Under the pieces are notes generated by a model. It made no database searches, was not told where the DNA came from, and saw only the letters and a list, made by a program, of their open reading frames with translations. Below, in pieces: positions 25,034 through 32,466 of a DNA stretch of 64,000 nucleotides (position 1 is the stretch's first letter; every line of letters begins with the position of its first letter). Source of the DNA: Campylobacterales bacterium (GTDB lineage: Bacteria; Campylobacterota; Campylobacteria; Campylobacterales; Sulfurimonadaceae); contig JAFGUB010000008.1 of NCBI GenBank assembly GCA_016938735.1, positions 172,449 to 236,448 of the forward strand, read 5' to 3'. The position numbers and the translations under genes were made by a program.

Positions 25034-25695
25034 TCCGCCTGTGCCGCGTCAACAAACGCTTTTATCCCGGAGAGGCGCGCGAAGTCCACGCGTTGCGCGA
25101 TATCGATCTGAGCATCCAAGAGGGGGAGTTTGCGGTCATCACCGGCCCTTCGGGCTGCGGCAAGACCACCCTGCTCAACGCCATCGGCCTGCTCGACAGT
25201 ATCAGCAGCGGCGAAATATGGCTCGATGAGCGTCTCATCTCGGCGCTCGGCGAACACGAAAAGAGCGATCTGCGCCGCGATAGAATGGGCTTTGTCTTTC
25301 AGGCGTACAATCTCGTCCCCGTCCTGAGCGCGCGCGAAAATATCGCCCTCATCATGCAGCTTCGGGGCTTCAAGCCGCAACAGATCGAAGCGCGTGTAGC
25401 GGAGGTGGCGCAGATGCTTCAAATCGAACACAAACTCGATGCCCTTCCCGCCCGGCTTAGCGGCGGAGAGCAGCAGCGCGTCGCGGTGGCGCGCGCGGTG
25501 GCGGCCAAACCCTCCGTCATTCTCGCCGACGAGCCGACCGCCAATCTCGACAGCCACAACGCCGCACTGCTCATGCGGATGATGCGCCGTCTCAACGAAG
25601 AGGAGGGGATCACGGTGCTCTTCTCGTCTCACGACGACGATGTGATCAACGCCGCCAAACGCATCATCCGCCTCAAAGACGGCGCCCTGTGCTAA
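25030..25695 (+). CDS. ABC transporter ATP-binding protein (LolD/MacB type)
   Basis: A 221-residue ATPase with Walker A GPSGCGKTT (about residue 38), Q-loop FVFQAYNLVP, signature LSGGEQQR and Walker B VILADEPTANLD. It powers the two FtsX permeases encoded upstream. It overlaps the second permease by 4 nt and the downstream outer-membrane-like gene by 7 nt, so five genes from 21889 to 26699 form a tight operon. Confidence 0.93.
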   Translation: MIRLCRVNKRFYPGEAREVHALRDIDLSIQEGEFAVITGPSGCGKTTLLNAIGLLDSISSGEIWLDERLISALGEHEKSDLRRDRMGFVFQAYNLVPVLSARENIALIMQLRGFKPQQIEARVAEVAQMLQIEHKLDALPARLSGGEQQRVAVARAVAAKPSVILADEPTANLDSHNAALLMRMMRRLNEEEGITVLFSSHDDDVINAAKRIIRLKDGALC

Positions 25696-26699
25696 AACGG
25701 CTGCTGATCGTCGTATGCACCGGCTTTTTGGAGCTGCGACCCGATTGCGGCGTCGCACTGGAGAACAGCTACTTCGCGCTGCAGCGTACGCATCTTGAAC
25801 ACTACAACCGCCTAAGGCTTGAACCTGAGTGCTACACAGAGGCGTGGTTCGCGTTCGCTTCGCTCGAAGTATCGGCCATGAACGCGCAAGAGGCCGCGAT
25901 CCCCGAAGATCAGCTCCCCTGGAGAACGACGCGCACGCTCTACGCCGAACAACCGCTCAAGGCATGGGTACGCCCCTACCGCCTCTACGGTGGTTTCGAC
26001 GACGGGACGCATCGGCTGAGCCTGGGACTGCAGAGTATCGCCGTCGGGGTCGGACGCATCTGGACGCCGACCAACCGCTTCACACCCCGGCGCAGTATCG
26101 CTCTTGATCCGCTCGCCCTGCCGCCCGCAGCCGCCCTGCACTACACCCTAAGCCCCACCCCCACGGCGCAGCTCACCGCCTTGCTGGGCCAACGCCGCGA
26201 CCATAGCCTCGCCGGTGCCCTGCGCGCCAAAGCGCTCTTTGGGCGGGTTGAAGCGGCGCTTGATGCGCTTTATGCCGACGAGGAGCGGATGATCGGCTTC
26301 GAGCTTGAAGGCGCCGTTTCTGGCATCGGGGTGCGCAGCGAAGCGGCGTGGACCGCCTACCCAAGCGATAGGGCGTTTGAGGGGATCGTCGGCGCGGACG
26401 GCGCTTTTGGATTCGGGCTGATCTACACGCTGGAGCTGCACTACGCGATCGACGCTTTTGCGCTGTATGAGGGGTACGACGCCAAAGCGCTCTGGACGCT
26501 CGGACAGCGTTTGGAGTACCCCTTTGGCCTCTTTTACGAAGCCGCCCTGCTCTATCTCGAACAAGGCGACGCACGCCTCTTCGCGCCTGCGCTCTCTTAT
26601 CGTCCCGGCGACCGCCACGCCTTTACGCTAGGGGCCTTGCTGGGCTATGGCGTGCGCGAAGAGCATGTCGCCTACCTGCGTTACGATCTGGCCTTTTAA
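25689..26699 (+). CDS. Putative outer-membrane beta-barrel protein of the LolA-ABC operon
   Basis: A 336-residue protein from a GTG start. A short hydrophobic N-terminus (LLIVVCTGFLEL) may be a signal peptide. The rest alternates polar and hydrophobic residues in beta-strand fashion (for example LHYAIDAFALYEGYDAKALW) and ends in YLRYDLAF. A terminal Phe is typical of proteins inserted by the BAM machinery. I do not recognise the family. Its place at the end of the operon suggests it is the outer-membrane destination or a component of the export route. Confidence 0.7.
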   Translation: MLKRLLIVVCTGFLELRPDCGVALENSYFALQRTHLEHYNRLRLEPECYTEAWFAFASLEVSAMNAQEAAIPEDQLPWRTTRTLYAEQPLKAWVRPYRLYGGFDDGTHRLSLGLQSIAVGVGRIWTPTNRFTPRRSIALDPLALPPAAALHYTLSPTPTAQLTALLGQRRDHSLAGALRAKALFGRVEAALDALYADEERMIGFELEGAVSGIGVRSEAAWTAYPSDRAFEGIVGADGAFGFGLIYTLELHYAIDAFALYEGYDAKALWTLGQRLEYPFGLFYEAALLYLEQGDARLFAPALSYRPGDRHAFTLGALLGYGVREEHVAYLRYDLAF

Positions 26700-27478
26700 C
26701 CCTTACATGTAAGCTGATACAAGATGATCGACGCCGCCATCGAGACGCTTAGGCTTTTTACGCCGTCAAACATCTCGATCATCACCGTCTCATCGCACAG
26801 CGATAACACCTCCGCATCCAGCCCGCACTCTTCGTTGCCGAGCACCAGCGCCCAGCGTCCCTGCGGCAGCTCCAGTTTTTGTAACGGCGTCGCTTCAGGT
26901 GCGGCTTCGGCGGCAATAAGGCGGTAGCCGAGGCTTTTAAGCGCACGCAGCGTTGCGCAAAGATCCTCATACAGATGCGTACGCACCATCGCTGCGTAGC
27001 CCATCGACACCCGCAGCGCCCGACGCCCAAAGGGGTGCGGCCCACGCCTCGGCGCAACCAGACTCAACACCCCCAGCGCCGCCATCGAGCGCACGATGGC
27101 TCCTAAATTTTCATTGCGGCTAATGAGATCCGTCACCACCACCCGCTCACCCAGCTGCTCCAGCGCGCACAGCGGCGGTCTGCGCCCCTCCATCATGGCG
27201 CTAAGATAGACCTTGTGCCCTACTACCGCCGACATGGTCTGTTTATCGGCGACATAGCAGACCTTGACGCCGCTTTCTTCTATCAGCGCACGGTGCGTCT
27301 GCAAAAACTCCTGCGTCGCCAACAGCGTGATCGTTTCCGCCCCTTCACGCAGCAGCAAAACCACCACCTTTTCGCCATCGGCGATAAAACGCCCGTCTTC
27401 GGTTGAGGCATTGTCGCGCAGCGTGCGGTAAGGGGAGAGTTCGGGCAGGTCCGGGTCGGTTACGGGAATAATGATCAT
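26696..27478 (-). CDS. TrmH/SpoU-family RNA 2'-O-methyltransferase
   Basis: A 260-residue protein. An N-terminal substrate-binding region (about 1-100) precedes the SPOUT knot domain, which has the three family motifs: SRNENLGAIVRSMAALG (motif 1), WALVLGNEECGLD (motif 2) and KSLSVSMAASIILYQL (motif 3). It methylates a ribose in rRNA or tRNA using SAM; the exact target cannot be read from the sequence. The gene overlaps the end of the convergent operon by 4 nt. An exact TTACATGTAA at 26703-26712 encodes its last residues. Confidence 0.92.
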   Translation of the reverse strand: MIIIPVTDPDLPELSPYRTLRDNASTEDGRFIADGEKVVVLLLREGAETITLLATQEFLQTHRALIEESGVKVCYVADKQTMSAVVGHKVYLSAMMEGRRPPLCALEQLGERVVVTDLISRNENLGAIVRSMAALGVLSLVAPRRGPHPFGRRALRVSMGYAAMVRTHLYEDLCATLRALKSLGYRLIAAEAAPEATPLQKLELPQGRWALVLGNEECGLDAEVLSLCDETVMIEMFDGVKSLSVSMAASIILYQLTCKG

Positions 27479-27494
27479 AAGCTATTATAATCGC

Positions 27495-27525
27495 TTACAT
27501 GTAAAACCATCCTGCTTACATGTAG
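27495..27525. repeat. Pair of TTACATGTAA-type palindromes, 21 bp apart
   Basis: TTACATGTAA (27495-27504) and TTACATGTAG (27516-27525) lie in the divergent region between the methyltransferase gene and the porin-like gene. The centre-to-centre distance is 21 bp, two helical turns, so the same DNA face is shown twice. TATACT lies downstream at about 27548 as a possible -10 element of the porin-like gene. Confidence 0.8.
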
Positions 27526-27634
27526 CGGATTTCGGAAAAAAAACGCTATACTCCAAACATCAAGCGAGCCGAAAATTGGGGCTTTATTCGTTTTAACGGT
27601 TCGTTTTTATACTTGTGGTTTTAGGTTTTTTGGA

Positions 27635-28903
27635 ATGCGGATTGTTTTCTTTTTTATGGCTCTGACGCTGGGGGCGGGGGCGACCAACTGGAGCATGATC
27701 CAATCGACTCAAAATCAAACCGGCCATCACCCTTGGGGCTTCGTTCAACTGCTCTCGCAGCACAACGACGGCAACGTCATCGAAGAAAACGGCATCAACA
27801 AAACCCCCTTCGTCTACAATACCCCCTATCTCTCCCATCAGCACGGCTTGAGCGTATCGCGCTTTCGGCTGGGGCTGTGCGGTGCGCTGGATGAGGCCAA
27901 CACGCTTAACTACTTCATCCTCACCGAACTGGGCCACAACGGCATCACCGCGCCGCTGGGAGCGCGCAGCGGCGACTGGCTCACCGACGCCTCGCTCACC
28001 TTCAAACAACGCCCGTTCTACCTTCGCATCGGCAAGTTTCGCTACAGCGGCAGCGAAGAGGGGATGATCGCGCAGCACGCCTCGCCCTTTATCCAGTTTA
28101 CTACCCTCAGTGATCAGCTCATGCTCGAGCGCTTTATCGACTCCCAAAAGGCGATCGCGCCCCATCTCGCCCCAAGCGCTCAGGGTGTCGGTGCCTACCG
28201 CGACAGCGGCATCGAGCTTTTGGCCAACTTCGCGCTCTCGCCTGGCAATACGCTGACGCTCTCCTACATGATCGGCAACGGCGCGGGGCTCGCCCACCGC
28301 CAAATCAACGACGCCAAACCAACCCACTACGGCTACGCCGCCTTTGAACATCTACTGGGCAAAGGCAGCGGCTATGCTCAGGAATCATTCAAGCTCTACG
28401 GATGGGCGCAGCAAGGCGAGCGGCTGCTCTACCAAAACGATCGGCGCACTTTCTACACCCGCACCCGCTACGGTGCGGGGCTAAGCTACTTTGATGAGGG
28501 AGTGCGTCTGGCCTCAGAGTACATGGCCGGCAGCGGAATGCTCTTTAGCGGCGCCAAAGACACCGACCCAACCCCCGACGTCGAGCGGTGGTATTATGAG
28601 ATTCTCTCCGACGAGCGCTACAAAGCGCGCGGCTACTATCTGCTCCTTAGCTACAACCTCATCGGCGGCCTCGATCTGCTCGCACGCTACGACAGCTACG
28701 ACAGAGCCTACAACGACCCCGCGCTACGACGACGCTTTGAGAATCGACTCTTGGGCTGTTCGTACCGCATCAACCGCAACAACCGAATCGACTTCAACTA
28801 CACCCTCCACGATATCCAAGCGCCGCACAACCCCAAGGCACAAAGTGTATTGGACGCCGCAAAGCAGAGCTACGCCCTGCAATACACCATGCTTTTTAGG
28901 TAA
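27635..28903 (+). CDS. Porin-like outer-membrane protein
   Basis: A 422-residue protein with an N-terminal signal peptide (FFFMALTLGAGA) and a body dominated by alternating beta-strand patterns rich in Tyr and Gly, such as LTLSYMIGNGAGL, YYLLLSYNLIGGLDLLARYDSYD and LGCSYRINRNNRIDFNYTL. It resembles the OprO/OprP or phosphate-selective porin shape but I cannot name the family. The gene for a Cache-GGDEF-EAL protein follows 4 nt after its stop, so the two are probably cotranscribed. Confidence 0.65.
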   Translation: MRIVFFFMALTLGAGATNWSMIQSTQNQTGHHPWGFVQLLSQHNDGNVIEENGINKTPFVYNTPYLSHQHGLSVSRFRLGLCGALDEANTLNYFILTELGHNGITAPLGARSGDWLTDASLTFKQRPFYLRIGKFRYSGSEEGMIAQHASPFIQFTTLSDQLMLERFIDSQKAIAPHLAPSAQGVGAYRDSGIELLANFALSPGNTLTLSYMIGNGAGLAHRQINDAKPTHYGYAAFEHLLGKGSGYAQESFKLYGWAQQGERLLYQNDRRTFYTRTRYGAGLSYFDEGVRLASEYMAGSGMLFSGAKDTDPTPDVERWYYEILSDERYKARGYYLLLSYNLIGGLDLLARYDSYDRAYNDPALRRRFENRLLGCSYRINRNNRIDFNYTLHDIQAPHNPKAQSVLDAAKQSYALQYTMLFR

Positions 28904-28907
28904 CAAA

Positions 28908-31217
28908 ATGGAACACAAAAGCCTTTGGCGTCAGCACCTCATCGTCACAACACTCATCACCCTCTTCATTGGACTGCTTGGCTATGTGAGCATCACCTTA
29001 CGCATCCAAACCCTCACATACGAAAAATATCTTGAGGTCTCTAAAGAGATGCGCGGCGAAGCCGCCACCCTTATCGCCGAGAAAAAAGAGGCGATGCTCT
29101 ACATCGCACTCACCCTCGCCAACGACACTTCGATCCGTGACGCCCTGATCCACAACCGCCCCGAAGTACTCGATCTGCACCGATTTGTCGAACGCCTGAG
29201 TGCGCATACCTCCATCGATCACATCCAGTTTCACGTCGTGGGCGCGGATGCCCGTAGCTTCTACCGAAGTTGGACGACCAAAAAAGGGGACGATCTATCG
29301 AGCGTGCGCAAAGACCTCGTCGCCTTGCTCCAAGAGCCCCGCGCAGGCTCCTTGGTGAGCGTCGGCATTTATGACATCACCTTTAAGGCGATGGTGCCTA
29401 TCTATCACGAAGAGAAGCTCATCGGAGTGATCGAGGCGATCTCCAAAACAGGCGCACTCATCCAGAAAATCCGCGCGCTCGGAATGGATGCGGTGCTGAT
29501 CGTCGATGAGCGCTACACGCCTCAACTGACCTACCCTTTTACCGATACCTTTATCGCAAACTACTATGTCGCTACCGCTGATGCAAACCCCAAAATCATG
29601 AGCACGCTCCATGTGAGGCAATTAAAACGCTTCATTAACCATGAACCGTTTATCACCCTTAAACAGCTTGCACTGCTGGGCACAACCTATACGCTTTTTG
29701 ATGTCGCCAACGATCCCATGGCCTATCTGCTGCTGTTTAAACCGATCCCCTCCATCAACTTTGAGAACATCGGTCGGGACCGCTATCAGCTAGGACTCAT
29801 CTTTTTGATCCTTTACATTGTCGCCATTGCTCTGTATTACTACATCTACATCCTGCGTGAAAGCTCCATCATTCAAAAAATGAACGTTCAGCTTGAAAGT
29901 ATGGTCGAAGAGAAGACCCAAACCCTGCAGTATCTCGCCCACTACGACACCCTCACGATGCTTCCCAACCGTCTGCTCTTCATCGACCGGCTCAATCAGG
30001 GCATCAAACACGCCAAGCGATACAAAACGACGCTCTATCTGCTTTTTTTGGATCTTGACCGCTTCAAAGAGGTCAACGACAGTTTCGGACACGACGCGGG
30101 AGACGAACTGCTGCGCGTCATCGCACAGCGGCTCAAAGGGTGCCTACGCGAAGAGGACACCGTCGCCAGACTCGGCGGAGACGAATTTACGATTTTACTT
30201 GCAGGCGTCGCGATCAACGAGGTGCATACCATTCTCACCAAAATTCTGGGTGCGATCGCCCAGCCCGTCGCCATTAACGCCCTGCCGACCTACACCACTT
30301 TTAGCATCGGCATCAGCCACTATCCCGACGACGGCACCAATGCGGAGCTACTGCTGCGCAACGCCGACACCGCCATGTACCGCGCCAAAGAGCTGGGCAA
30401 AAACCGCTTTCAGTTTTATGACCCCAACATGACACGATGTACGCTTGAGCGCTTTCAAAAAGACAGCCGCATCCGAAGTGCACTAGAGCACAATGAGCTT
30501 GAACCCTTTTTTCAGCCTCAGATTGACGCCCGAAGCGGTAAAGTCGTCGGTGCGGAAGCGCTCATCCGCTGGCGTGATCCCAAAGAGGGGCTCATCGCCC
30601 CCGCACTCTTCATCCCGCTGGCGGAGGAGACGGGCTTTATCACCGTTTTGGATAGCTTTATGATGCAAAGTACGCTCGAGCGCTGCACCCGACTGCTTCA
30701 AGAGGGTCAATTTGAAGGCACCCTTTCGCTCAACCTGTCGGTCAAACAACTCGAAAAACCGGGATTCGTGGACGAGCTCAGATCGTATCTGTACACTACG
30801 ACCTTTCCGGCGCATCTGCTCGAACTCGAAGTCACCGAAAGTCAGTTGATGAAAAACCCCGAATCGGCCATTACCCTATTAAAAGAGATCAAATCACTCG
30901 GCGTCTCCATCGCCGTCGATGACTTCGGCACCGGCTACTCGTCGCTCTCGTATCTTAAAAAACTGCCCATCGACAAACTCAAAATCGACCGCAGTTTCAT
31001 CGTCGATCTCCCCCACGACAGCGAAGACGCCGCCATCGTACGCGCCATCATCGCACTGGCCAAAAGCCTCAAACTCGAACTGATTGCGGAGGGGGTCGAA
31101 AACGAAGCGCAACAGGCCTTTTTGCTGCAAGAGGGGTGCAGCGTGATACAAGGTTACATGTACGCCAAGCCGCTGTGCTATGAGGAGTTTGCGGCTTATC
31201 TCGCAACAAGTGCCTAA
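28908..31217 (+). CDS. Membrane Cache-GGDEF-EAL c-di-GMP signalling protein
   Basis: A 769-residue protein. I chose the ATG at 28908 just after the porin-like gene; the longer open frame upstream overlaps that gene. It has a membrane segment (about 12-32), a periplasmic Cache-like sensor (about 35-290) and a second membrane segment (LGLIFLILYIVAIALYYYIYIL). GGDEF (about 340-500, intact LGGDEF) and EAL (about 520-765, EALIRW and DDFGTGYSSLSYL) domains follow. Both catalytic signatures look intact, so it may make and break c-di-GMP. The palindrome variant at 31154 encodes Tyr-Met-Tyr. Confidence 0.93.
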   Translation: MEHKSLWRQHLIVTTLITLFIGLLGYVSITLRIQTLTYEKYLEVSKEMRGEAATLIAEKKEAMLYIALTLANDTSIRDALIHNRPEVLDLHRFVERLSAHTSIDHIQFHVVGADARSFYRSWTTKKGDDLSSVRKDLVALLQEPRAGSLVSVGIYDITFKAMVPIYHEEKLIGVIEAISKTGALIQKIRALGMDAVLIVDERYTPQLTYPFTDTFIANYYVATADANPKIMSTLHVRQLKRFINHEPFITLKQLALLGTTYTLFDVANDPMAYLLLFKPIPSINFENIGRDRYQLGLIFLILYIVAIALYYYIYILRESSIIQKMNVQLESMVEEKTQTLQYLAHYDTLTMLPNRLLFIDRLNQGIKHAKRYKTTLYLLFLDLDRFKEVNDSFGHDAGDELLRVIAQRLKGCLREEDTVARLGGDEFTILLAGVAINEVHTILTKILGAIAQPVAINALPTYTTFSIGISHYPDDGTNAELLLRNADTAMYRAKELGKNRFQFYDPNMTRCTLERFQKDSRIRSALEHNELEPFFQPQIDARSGKVVGAEALIRWRDPKEGLIAPALFIPLAEETGFITVLDSFMMQSTLERCTRLLQEGQFEGTLSLNLSVKQLEKPGFVDELRSYLYTTTFPAHLLELEVTESQLMKNPESAITLLKEIKSLGVSIAVDDFGTGYSSLSYLKKLPIDKLKIDRSFIVDLPHDSEDAAIVRAIIALAKSLKLELIAEGVENEAQQAFLLQEGCSVIQGYMYAKPLCYEEFAAYLATSA

Positions 31218-31426
31218 TAACTCCCCTCACCCACGCTAATCACATAATTCTCATCCACCTCGACCACGCCGAATGAGTGTTGACCGCAGAAGGTTTCGTT
31301 GAGCTCCTGCGCCCATGCACGGGCGACGCGGTAGGCGTTCTCTTTGTCATCAAAGCTCTTGATCTGAGGCATCCCTTTGCGCTTGGCGCATCCGCACATT
31401 TTTTCGACAACGACATGGTGTTCCAT
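31214..31426 (-). CDS. Small conserved-looking protein with CGC motif
   Basis: A 70-residue protein with MCGCAKRKGMPQIKSFDD and later FCGQHSFGVVEVDENYVISV. Two ATGs are adjacent (31429 and 31426). The second is better spaced from AAGGAG. The Cys residues might bind a metal, but I do not recognise the family. The ribosome-binding site and the first ATG lie in an 11-bp inverted repeat (31428-31458), so translation may be controlled by a hairpin. It follows the dihydroorotate-dehydrogenase-like gene on the same strand. Confidence 0.7.
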   Translation of the reverse strand: MEHHVVVEKMCGCAKRKGMPQIKSFDDKENAYRVARAWAQELNETFCGQHSFGVVEVDENYVISVGEGSY

Positions 31427-31427
31427 C

Positions 31428-31458
31428 ATAGGCTCCTTGGGGTAGTTAAGGAGCCTAT
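31428..31458 (-). promoter_or_regulatory. Hairpin that would hide a Shine-Dalgarno and start codon
   Basis: ATAGGCTCCTT and AAGGAGCCTAT are perfect 11-bp inverted repeats around a 9-nt loop. In the minus-strand mRNA the downstream arm contains the AAGGAG and the first ATG of the 70-residue gene, and the upstream arm would pair with them. No T-run follows on either strand, so a terminator is less likely. Confidence 0.65.
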
Positions 31459-31470
31459 GCATCGAATATT

Positions 31471-32466
31471 CTAGCTTCGATAGTGCTGCAGTGCGTACAT
31501 GTAAGAATTACGCTCAAACGCGGCGGGGTTGTCGGTATGTGCGAGCGAGATCGAACCGATCATCTGGCGCACGCTTTCGTACTCGTGCGCCTCCATCCAC
31601 GCCTCCAGACCCTGCAGTATCACGCCGATATGCTCCGCCCCATGACGCAACAATACTGAGGCAAGTGCGGCAGTGTTGGCACCGCTCATCAGCGCTTTGA
31701 GCAGATCTTCATGGGTGTGTACGCCCGTGCCGGCGCAGATGGTGCAAGGGAGTTGGCGGTAGAGAATCGCGCACCAGCGCAGCGTCTCGCTGAGGCTTTG
31801 CGAAGTCGTGATGTTGGGCATGCGCAGCGCGGTGAGCAGCTCCAGATCGATATCGACGCGCGTCGGGTTATCGAAAATCGTCACCCCCGCAATACCCAGC
31901 TCTACAAAACGACGCGCCATATGGGCGGGGCTGGAGAAGTAGGCATTCATTTTGATATTGAGCGGGATGTTTAGGTATTCGCGCACGCTGGCGACGGTTT
32001 GGACATACATCTGCTCCACCTCTGCGCCGCTAAGATGCATCGAGGTGGGGATATAGGTGATGTTCAGTTCCAGCGCGTCGGCTCCGGCAGCTTCGATCGC
32101 TTTGGCGTACTGCACCCATCCGCCCGCGCTCACGCCGTTGAGGCTACCGATGAGCGGGATGGAAAGCGCGGCTTTGGCCTCTTCGATCTCGCGCAAATAG
32201 CGCTCAGCACTGAAGTTATCAAAACGGTTCTCGGCCTGAAAGTAGCTGATCGCCTCGGCGTGCGACTCAGCGGTGATGTGAATGAAGTGATCGATCTGGC
32301 GCTGTTCATGGTTGATCTGCTCTTCAAAGAGCGAGTGCGCAATCACCGCCGCCGCGCCCGCATCTTCAAGCCGCTTGATTCCATCAAGCGTCGATGAGAG
32401 CGGCGAAGCACCCGCGATGATGGGGTTTTTGAGTTTGAGGGTGAGAAAATCGGTACCTAGATTCAT
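31471..32466 (-). CDS. Dihydroorotate dehydrogenase-like protein
   Basis: A 331-residue flavin TIM-barrel protein. It starts NLGTDFLTLKLKNPIIAGASPLSS and contains PLIGSLNGVSAGGWV, GADALELNITYIP, NIKMNAYFSS and CAGTGVHTHEDLLKALMSGAN. This is the DHOD-like branch that occurs beside pyruvate:ferredoxin oxidoreductase in several anaerobic or microaerobic bacteria. Its start overlaps the end of the nifJ gene by 4 nt, so it is cotranscribed. It is probably not the pyrimidine enzyme itself; the electron partner may be ferredoxin. Confidence 0.85.
   Translation of the reverse strand: MNLGTDFLTLKLKNPIIAGASPLSSTLDGIKRLEDAGAAAVIAHSLFEEQINHEQRQIDHFIHITAESHAEAISYFQAENRFDNFSAERYLREIEEAKAALSIPLIGSLNGVSAGGWVQYAKAIEAAGADALELNITYIPTSMHLSGAEVEQMYVQTVASVREYLNIPLNIKMNAYFSSPAHMARRFVELGIAGVTIFDNPTRVDIDLELLTALRMPNITTSQSLSETLRWCAILYRQLPCTICAGTGVHTHEDLLKALMSGANTAALASVLLRHGAEHIGVILQGLEAWMEAHEYESVRQMIGSISLAHTDNPAAFERNSYMYALQHYRS

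Noticed and set aside
28491..28907. Upstream extension of the Cache-GGDEF-EAL gene
   Set aside because: It overlaps the porin-like gene out of frame, with low-complexity sequence. The ATG at 28908 gives a natural membrane-segment start.
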